In this document: positions 57,630 to 64,000 of the stretch, in pieces
Position numbering within the stretch: position 1 is the first letter of the stretch
Layout of the letters: each line of letters starts with the position of its first letter
Assembly (NCBI GenBank): GCA_964035575.1
Contig: OZ037904.1
Location: 682,001-746,000, forward strand
Direction: 5' to 3'
Length of the DNA: 64,000 nt
DNA from: Rhynchopus sp. YZ270_cl-10
Lineage: Eukaryota; Euglenozoa; Diplonemea; Diplonemida; Diplonemidae
Notes under the pieces: model-generated
Databases searched by the model: none
Told to the model about the DNA's origin: nothing
What the model saw: the letters and a program-made list of their open reading frames with translations, nothing else
Position numbers and translations under genes: made by a program

Positions 57630-60600
57630 CTACTCTCCCAACTCCAACCCTCTGAGTGAAGAATAGAAAAGCTCCTTGAGACCTGCGAAGAGGTCTTGGA
57701 GGGTGACGTTGCCTGGCGTGCAGGAGTGGTACAGCTCACTGACGCTGTTGGAGGTGTAGACGGGCAGGCCTAGGGAGGCGTTGAAGGTGGCAAGACAGTC
57801 GACCAACACGTCGTAGGAGATCACCCTGTCTGGGGGCATGGGGAGCACTTTGCGGAGGGCGTCCTGCAGGGCACTCTCAGAGGTTGCGAGCTTGACAGTG
57901 AGTTTGATGTTCAAGCTCCGGTGCTCTACCTTTAGCTCCTTAAGATGCCTCATCATAGTCTGTGCAACAGAGCCGTCATCCCGCACTAACGTTAATGGAA
58001 ACGTCCTCCTCTGCCCTTTCCTCAACACCGTAATAAAAATCGTACTCCCATCCGCAACCCCTCCCGAAATCGACAACGAATTCCGCAACACATGAACACA
58101 TTCAACCGGAATAGGGTACATATCACTCTCCGTTTGGATCGCCACAACGACATCACTCTTTTTTATCCCTGCGTTAAATGAAGGGCCCCCAGGGACAACC
58201 CGGGTCACGGTGAGGGTGTTGGCATCAAGGTCAAGCCCCATGGCTCCTTGGCGTGCTCCGTCGCCATCGGCGGAGCTATGGGAATGGTGTGGGGAGTGGT
58301 GTTGTTGTTGTTGTTGTTGTTGTAAACTCATCTGGAATTGAGCCTGGATGTAGTCGTTTTCTGCCTTCAGTTTGTCATTATCTGCACGGATTCTGTTGAG
58401 AAGCGTGGTAAGCTCTGAACGGCTTACTTCTAAGCCGATTACCTTTTCGTTGAGTTTGTCGCGTTCGCTGCCCCAGGCAAGGCGTTCTTGGTCGAGGCGG
58501 GTTTGAAGGACAATGGTTGCGTCTTCAGCTTCTTCGCATTTGGTGATGGTTTCAGCGAGCTGTTCTGTGACGGAGGTGATGCGTGTTTCGTGTGCGGTGT
58601 GTGCGTCGGAGAGTTGTTGTTCTAGGTCGCGGATGTGGGCTTCGTGCTCGGCGGTGTCGCGTCGTGACGCGGCTTGCAGGTCTGCCAGCTCGCTGCTCTG
58701 TTGTATCAAAGTGTTCTGTGTCTCGTGGAGCTTCTCCTTCAGCGTGTCTTGGATCTTGCGGGCAGTCTCCGTCTCAGAGTCGTTCATCTCTGCAGACGCG
58801 CGCAGCTCAGTCTCGCACTCATGGCGGATGCGGCGTTCGCGCTCCTCATGGTCCTGCAGGAGGTCGTCCTCAAGCTCGTCTTTGCTTTGCTGTGGAAGGT
58901 GTTTGGTTTGGTGGGGTCATAGGTGGGGGGCTTTCAGTGTTGATATAATGGTTTGCCTTAATAGCAGGTAGGGTACCCTGTGGTGGCAAGAATATGGTAA
59001 ACAAAACTTAAGGTGGCCCGTAGATGGAAAAAGGAGAGGGTCAAGAAGGTTGGCTAAAATATTGACGTAGTTTGGAAAGCGGGACAGTTGAGCCTCAAGG
59101 ACAGAGCGCTGGCGATTGATGTTGGCTCCGTGATTGCTTTGCAGAAGTCTAGGAAGCACTACCCTACTACAACACCGAAATAGACTGGGAGGGTATGAGA
59201 ACACGGTGAAGTCGTTCGCAGCAAACCCATTACATTATAATTGATTATGGAGTGAATAAAAGGGGTCAGAAGAACTAAGGTCAGTGGGTCTTTATCTTAT
59301 ATTAGAGACTCTGGAAGCCACATGTATGTGACAACACTGTTACTTAACTGAGTGGAAACAACTCTGCCGAAACATCTGATATTACCCACATTACCCACAG
59401 TACAAAAATCAAAAATCAAAAATGTACAAATCTACAAATATCAAAAGACAACTAAGAAAAGCAGAACGGTTTCTTCGAGGGTTTGAACCTGAGACCACAT
59501 TATTATTGAACCTGCGTGGTAACCATTCTGCCAAAAAGCCTTGCATTATGCCACCAAGTGCTGATTACCTTTTACTTGTGTGGTGTAATTTGAGAGATCT
59601 GTAGATTATCCAAATTCGTGTATCTGGTCATCAACACCTGGTGCACACACGTCTGAGGCAGTGGACGTCGACAAGGGCCACGTCTACATTGACGTAGACA
59701 GGGAGGCCAAGAAGATCAAGACCCGGAGGCAGAAGTGCCCATGGTGCGATAAGTGGGTTTGGGAATATTCCATGACCAAGCATTGCAGGAACAAAGGGCA
59801 CATGACCCAGAACGCCACAGACTTCACAACTACAGGAGTGCCGTTGCGACAGCCTGTTTTCTAGGACAACGGGTTGTTACCTGTCACGTGAGACAGGATG
59901 TACCAACCATCACCTTCTGTTCTGGTATATTACCCAAACAGATCCCAGGAGTGCATTCGGAGTATTTTCCGTGTGTGACTGTTTCTCACCATGTCCGTGC
60001 CATCACAGCTAAGAGAAGGGCAGAAAGAAGGAAAAAAAATCGACTCGAAAAAAGGAAGTTTTTGGTTTGACTGTTTTTTGATTCTCGAAGACCTTTTTTT
60101 TGTACCGTGTTTAATATGAAAGAGTTTTTTTCTTCTTTTTCCGAAAAACGGGGGGAAACATCTGTGGGTGGGGGAGTAATACCTCAAGCTTTCGCACCTT
60201 CATCTGGAGGTCCTCTGTGCGTTGTTCAAGAAGAACTGCGTATTCCTGTTGAAAGGACAAGCATTTTCGTTGTTTTTAGGAGAGAGCGGCACTGTTGGTT
60301 GTGTCAACCACCACTCTACCCGTGGGTTTGTACCTTTCACCACTGCTCTCACAGCCCAAGAGCTCCGTATAGAACGGCACACCTCATCCACAAAGATTAA
60401 ATCAGGAACGAAACGGACTCTAATCCCCTTACCCTCACACAATGACCAACAATTTTTTCAAACATTTTTTTTTTCTAAAAACGCCCCCCCTCCCACCCCC
60501 ATTTTTTTTTTTGTCAAACCCATACCTGCGAATGCGTAAGCTCAATCTCCAACTGCGCCCGCAGCTCCGTTTCCTTCTCCGGATTGCCCTCCGTCATTGT

Positions 60601-61299
60601 GTCTTTGTGGCTGACCTCTTTCTCGACCACCTCTACCTCTACCTCCACTTCCTCCTCCACCCTCTTTTCCACCGCTGCCGCTGCCACTGCTGCCTTTGCT
60701 GTCGACGTCGCTTTCGCTGCTGCCGCCGCCGCCGACGTCGCCTCTGCCGCAAGCCGTCTGTTCACAAGGTTCGCTTTGTCCAACTCCGAGAGCACTGCCG
60801 CCTGGTCGTTCTGCGCGATCGCAAGCGAGGTGCGCAGGGTGTCCGCCTCAGCCCGCAGCGACGCCATGAGCTGCCTCATGCGATGCGAATCCTCTCTCGC
60901 CGCCTGGCAACAACGGGAATGATTTGGCGTCCCCGACCGCGACCCTGCCTTATGATACCTACAGGGCGACAACGTACGGATGCTTCGTGTCACACTACGG
61001 TACATTGTGGACCCATCTTCAGACACAGCGCCACCCCCACCCCCACCCCCACCACTCAGCTTCTCCAACACCGCCCTCTGAGCAGGCCCAATGCTCTCTG
61101 TAGGCGGGTGTGGCGACAGCCTCCCGGAGGACCCTTCATCCTGTGGCAACGTCTCGTCCATCGTCAGGTCCGCCAACAGCTGCTGCATGGCCCCCAGAGG
61201 AGGCGACCCGCCACGCCCTAGGTACGTTCGAGGTGGGGGTGGGCTGGCCTCCACACGCCCTCTCCTGGGGGATACGAGGTAGGACTGACTATGCGGCAT
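57630..61299 (-). CDS. Long coiled-coil protein with C-terminal PDZ-like domain
   Basis: Three exons, 61299-60526, 60245-60183 and 58889-57630, joined in phase 0; donors GTATGGG and GTATTAC, acceptors CAACAG and TCCACAG. The short middle exon (EYAVLLEQRTEDLQMKVRKL E) continues the heptads smoothly, which supports it. Total 698 residues. The N-terminal ~120 are Ser/Pro/Gly-rich; ~130-480 are coiled coil interrupted by an Ala/Lys run and a Glu/Val run; a Gln7 tract precedes a PDZ-like domain at ~498-585 (AMGLDLDANTLTVTRVVPGG; GIKKSDVVVAI). The last ~110 residues are a helical domain of unknown type. A cytoskeletal or flagellar scaffold is plausible. Intron 2 (1293 bp) holds a tRNA-like sequence and a zinc-finger-like ORF. 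A perfect 10-bp satellite starts 60 bp upstream of the ATG. Confidence 0.8.
59466..59545 (-). repeat. tRNA-like sequence (SINE head or tRNA relic) in an intron
   Basis: On the minus strand an A-box-like TGGCAGAATGGTTA and a B-box GGTTCAAACCC are spaced as in a tRNA (about 73 nt from GGCTTTT to AGAAACC). The outer stem pairs at 5-6 of 7 positions and the T-arm at 4 of 5. The D- and anticodon arms do not fold properly, so this is not a working tRNA. Confidence 0.45.
59661..59864 (+). pseudogene. C2H2 zinc-finger-like ORF fragment in an intron
   Basis: 67 codons from a GTG to a TAG, with KCPWCDKWVWEYSMTKHCRN then KGH: Cys-x2-Cys-x11-His-x5-His, a fair C2H2 finger. It is antisense to its host gene and lies within intron 2. 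No start codon, partner exon or transposase is visible; probably a fragment of a transposon protein. Confidence 0.35.
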
Positions 61300-61306
61300 T
61301 CATTAT

Positions 61307-61340
61307 CTGGGGGAAGAGAGAGGAGAGGAAAGAGAAGAGG
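61307..61340 (-). promoter_or_regulatory. Putative splice-leader acceptor of the coiled-coil/PDZ gene
   Basis: CTCTTTCCTCTCCTCTCTCT then TCCCCCAG on the minus strand ends at 61307, 7 nt before the ATG at 61299. A one-frame-off ATG (ATGAATGCCGCATAG) sits between, giving a five-codon upstream ORF overlapping the start. Confidence 0.45.
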
Positions 61341-61358
61341 GAAAGACGTTGTTGCTGG

Positions 61359-61958
61359 TGTGTAGAGGTGTGTAGAGGTGTGTAGAGGTGTGTAGAGGTG
61401 TGTAGAGGTGTGTAGAGGTGTGTAGAGGTGTGTAGAGGTGTGTAGAGGTGTGTAGAGGTGTGTAGAGGTGTGTAGAGGTGTGTAGAGGTGTGTAGAGGTG
61501 TGTAGAGGTGTGTAGAGGTGTGTAGAGGTGTGTAGAGGTGTGTAGAGGTGTGTAGAGGTGTGTAGAGGTGTGTAGAGGTGTGTAGAGGTGTGTAGAGGTG
61601 TGTAGAGGTGTGTAGAGGTGTGTAGAGGTGTGTAGAGGTGTGTAGAGGTGTGTAGAGGTGTGTAGAGGTGTGTAGAGGTGTGTAGAGGTGTGTAGAGGTG
61701 TGTAGAGGTGTGTAGAGGTGTGTAGAGGTGTGTAGAGGTGTGTAGAGGTGTGTAGAGGTGTGTAGAGGTGTGTAGAGGTGTGTAGAGGTGTGTAGAGGTG
61801 TGTAGAGGTGTGTAGAGGTGTGTAGAGGTGTGTAGAGGTGTGTAGAGGTGTGTAGAGGTGTGTAGAGGTGTGTAGAGGTGTGTAGAGGTGTGTAGAGGTG
61901 TGTAGAGGTGTGTAGAGGTGTGTAGAGGTGTGTAGAGGTGTGTAGAGGTGTGTAGAGG
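61359..61958. repeat. Perfect 10-bp satellite, 60 copies of TGTGTAGAGG
   Basis: 600 bp of identical decamers with no visible variant. It lies immediately upstream of the coiled-coil/PDZ gene. On the minus strand it reads CCTCTACACA, a pyrimidine-rich repeat leading into the acceptor tract. Confidence 0.97.
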
Positions 61959-62853
61959 TATTTTAAAGAAAAGTTGGTAAAGATGGAACTAAGCCCTTCT
62001 CTGTGTGTAGCTTACAAAAAAAAGGGGGTTAAATTTGGTGTTTGGTGTGCGGGGGTAATCCCGGTATGGAATATGGCGGTTTGTATTGAGTGTGCTTGGG
62101 TTGGGGTTTGTGGAAGATGTGGAAGGGGTGGAAGAATGTTTCGGTGATAAACGAATAGGCAGTGAACATCAATAATAAATGGTATGTGTCTTATGAGAAA
62201 GGGCAAGAGGGGAACATCATTTTTATATTTTTTTCTTGAAAAATTGAAAAAAGTGGAAACTTTTTGCAACTCAAAAGAGAAAAAAAGGCAAAGAGAAGGG
62301 GTGTGAATAACAAAAAGAGGGAAGAGGAAGGTTTTTTTGAAAGATGAACGGGCCTCACGGACACAGAAGATCTTGCAAAAAAGAGAGAGAAGAGAGAAAG
62401 GTTTACAGGACGAACCGAAACCTCGCGTGATTAGTCACCTGAAGGGGAGTGAAAAAGGGGGGATGGGGTGAACATATTGTGAGAATAAAAAATAAAATTG
62501 GAAATCTTCTCCAGACAAAGTTAGTTATAACATTATATTCATATACTTTCAGTTTCACAGAATTGAAAGTATTTGAGAGGGTCAACACATAAATGATCGT
62601 AGTTCACATTTGATCTTCGCTACACTATCCTCCAAATTTAACACATTTCGCGTCAACCTAGGAAGTGAAAGGAGAGGAAAAAGCAGACAAAGCACCCCAA
62701 AAAAACCGAAGAAAAACTTATCTTCCAAGCAAAAAATAGGCAATTAATAATTTTAAACCCCCCATCACCACCACCCTCTCCCAAAAACACCCAAAAAAAA
62801 AGCTGTTAAGCCCTTTTAAATACCCATCTCCCCATCGTCTTTTCCCATTCTCT
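61959..62853. other. Spacer with three hairpin modules
   Basis: Modules at 61979-62012 (GATGGAACTAAGCCCTTCTC, TGTGTGTAGCTTAC), 62340-62372 (AAAGATGAACGGGCCTCACG, GACACAGAAGATC) and 62405-62440 (GGACGAACCGAAACCTCGCG, TGATTAGTCACC). No exon recognised. Confidence 0.5.
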
Positions 62854-63751
62854 TTACATAACAGCGGTGGGAGACCCTGCGAGGGAGGTGACAGCGGAGG
62901 GGGGAGGGCGGGATACGTCGACCACTTCTGCGAGCTCGCGGACGGCAGCTTGCTTTTCGACGTGCATGCGTTTGAGGCGGTAGATGAGTTGTGCCTCTTG
63001 TGTGACGAGTTGGGCGGCAAGACGTTCCTTTTTGTCTCGCTCTGCCTCTTCCTTTGCTATGCGCGACTCAAAGAGGTCCCGTACCCGCTCTGTTTTGACC
63101 TCAGTGTCACGTTCTCTCCTCAGCTTGCTCAATGAATGCATGCTCCGGATAGCCTCGCGTTGCCGGATGTGTCTGTCCCTCTCCTCCTCCTTGAAGATGT
63201 GTATGCGGCATTCATTTATCTCCTTCTGTTTGCGTAAGCTTGAGACTGCCTCCTTTTTGTCGATCAGAAGCTTTTGCTTGCTGATCCTGAAGGGGGGGAG
63301 AAGGAGAAGGAGGTGGAGGAGATGGAGGAGATGGAGGAGAAGGGGTTAATGAAAACAATGTTGAAAACCCAAATGGATGGTTCTCTCTGGAGGAGGGGGA
63401 GAAGGAGAAGGAAATTTTGGAGAAATTGGGGGGGGGGGGGGGGGGAAATATTGGAGTGAAGTAAAAATGAGGAATACGGGGGGGGGAACGAACTGAAAGA
63501 AAGTCTGGTGAAATCAAGAGTGGAGAGTGTGGGAGGGGGGGGGAAGGGAAGGTGTGACTTCACGTCTTTTTTGAAGTTGCGTCGTGTTGTCAAAAAAACA
63601 CTGCTATCTTGGAAAAGGTGGTTTGCGCGATGACCACATATGTAGGGAGGTGAAGGGTAGGGGATTGAGGGTGCATATACCATATTGCCTTTGCTCGTTT
63701 CTCTTTGTTGAGTGCGATCAGGGCTGCTTCTTTGCGCTTGTTGAAGTCAAC
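62854..63751 (-). CDS. Coiled-coil protein, C-terminal exons; 5' part outside window
   Basis: Two exons, 63751-63681 and 63286-62854, join in phase 2 across a GTATATGC...CTTCAG intron, rebuilding a Trp codon. The upper exon starts behind TCCACAG and must be preceded by further exons beyond the window or in 63755-64000, which I could not find. The visible ~168 residues are one charged helix: VDFNKRKEAALIALNKEKRA, ISKQKLLIDKKEAVSSLRKQ, FKEEERDRHIRQREAIRSMH, LFESRIAKEEAERDKKERLA, LIYRLKRMHVEKQAAVRELA. This is typical of ciliary or cytoskeletal coiled-coil proteins; no name can be given. A purine-rich G-tract (63427-63446) lies in the intron. Confidence 0.72.
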
Positions 63752-64000
63752 CTGTGGAGTGTTGTGTTGTGTTGGGATGCCTGAGGGTAATCCTTACGCA
63801 GAACATAACCCTTGGCGTGTTGTGTTGTGCTGTGCTGTGTTTGAAAGCAAAATTGGGTAGTTCCTAAGAGTGAAACATTGCCCCTGGCGTGTTGTGTTGT
63901 GCATTGATGCTCTGCTCGTTAAAAAACTTGAGGGGGGTATAATAAGCACTCTTCCAATTTGGAAGTCTAAGAAAATCGCTTGTAATTTACTAGTTGTTGG
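63752..64000. other. Right edge: intron or upstream sequence with GGCGTGTTGTGTTGTGC repeats
   Basis: GGCGTGTTGTGTTGTGC occurs at about 63814 and 63885, each preceded by a related block (GTAATCCTTACGCAGAACAT and GTAGTTCCTAAGAGTGAAAC). The second block is related to 22030-22055. No exon recognised. Confidence 0.5.

Noticed and set aside
61359-61958. Telomere or telomere-like repeat
   Set aside because: The unit TGTGTAGAGG is not of the TTAGGG class, it is internal, and genes continue on both sides.

Overview
This window is nuclear DNA of a flagellated unicellular eukaryote. It carries spliced protein genes with GTATGT-like donors and AG acceptors, a giant axonemal dynein heavy chain, a PPR protein, and long A/T-rich spacers full of short repeats. 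All genes I could support lie on the minus strand. Several starts sit 7-60 nt behind a pyrimidine tract plus AG, the pattern expected of spliced-leader trans-splice acceptors. One-way gene order, a tandem array of near-identical genes, PDZ-like proteins and a UDP-sugar pyrophosphorylase together hint at Euglenozoa or a similar lineage. This is inference: no spliced-leader gene is in the window and I do not name a species.

Layout from left to right: the 3'-truncated EBP1/PA2G4 gene with three introns, one holding about 93 copies of an 8-bp repeat (1-3354); a repeat-bearing spacer; an outer-arm-type dynein heavy chain of 4724 residues with one intron near its 3' end (4869-19194); a PDZ-like/UVR-motif protein (19922-21046); a spacer packed with MITEs and hairpins; a MAPK-like kinase (23769-25034); a 1047-bp TIR element with TTA target duplications (25591-26637); a coiled-coil protein (26774-28468); and a PPR protein (30210-32321).

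The region 32401-42360 is a tandem array of six nearly identical genes for a secreted cysteine-rich 250-residue protein. One array slot is occupied instead by a UDP-sugar pyrophosphorylase gene that has the array's upstream region and signal peptide. This is the most striking locus here.

The right part holds a PH-like/double-PDZ protein (42751-45021), a spacer with a TA-flanked MITE and a second TIR element of about 1 kb, a choline-transporter-like protein (48533-51183), more MITEs, a ubiquitin-like/ankyrin protein (53783-56692), a three-exon coiled-coil/PDZ protein (57630-61299) with a perfect 10-bp satellite just upstream, and the 3' part of a coiled-coil gene running off the right edge.

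Throughout spacers and introns there are dozens of short (25-110 bp) hairpin modules. Stems vary and are complementary while the loops are related (CCTCTCGTG-like on the plus strand). In one array unit such a module is present where the other units show the empty site, so at least one subtype is mobile.
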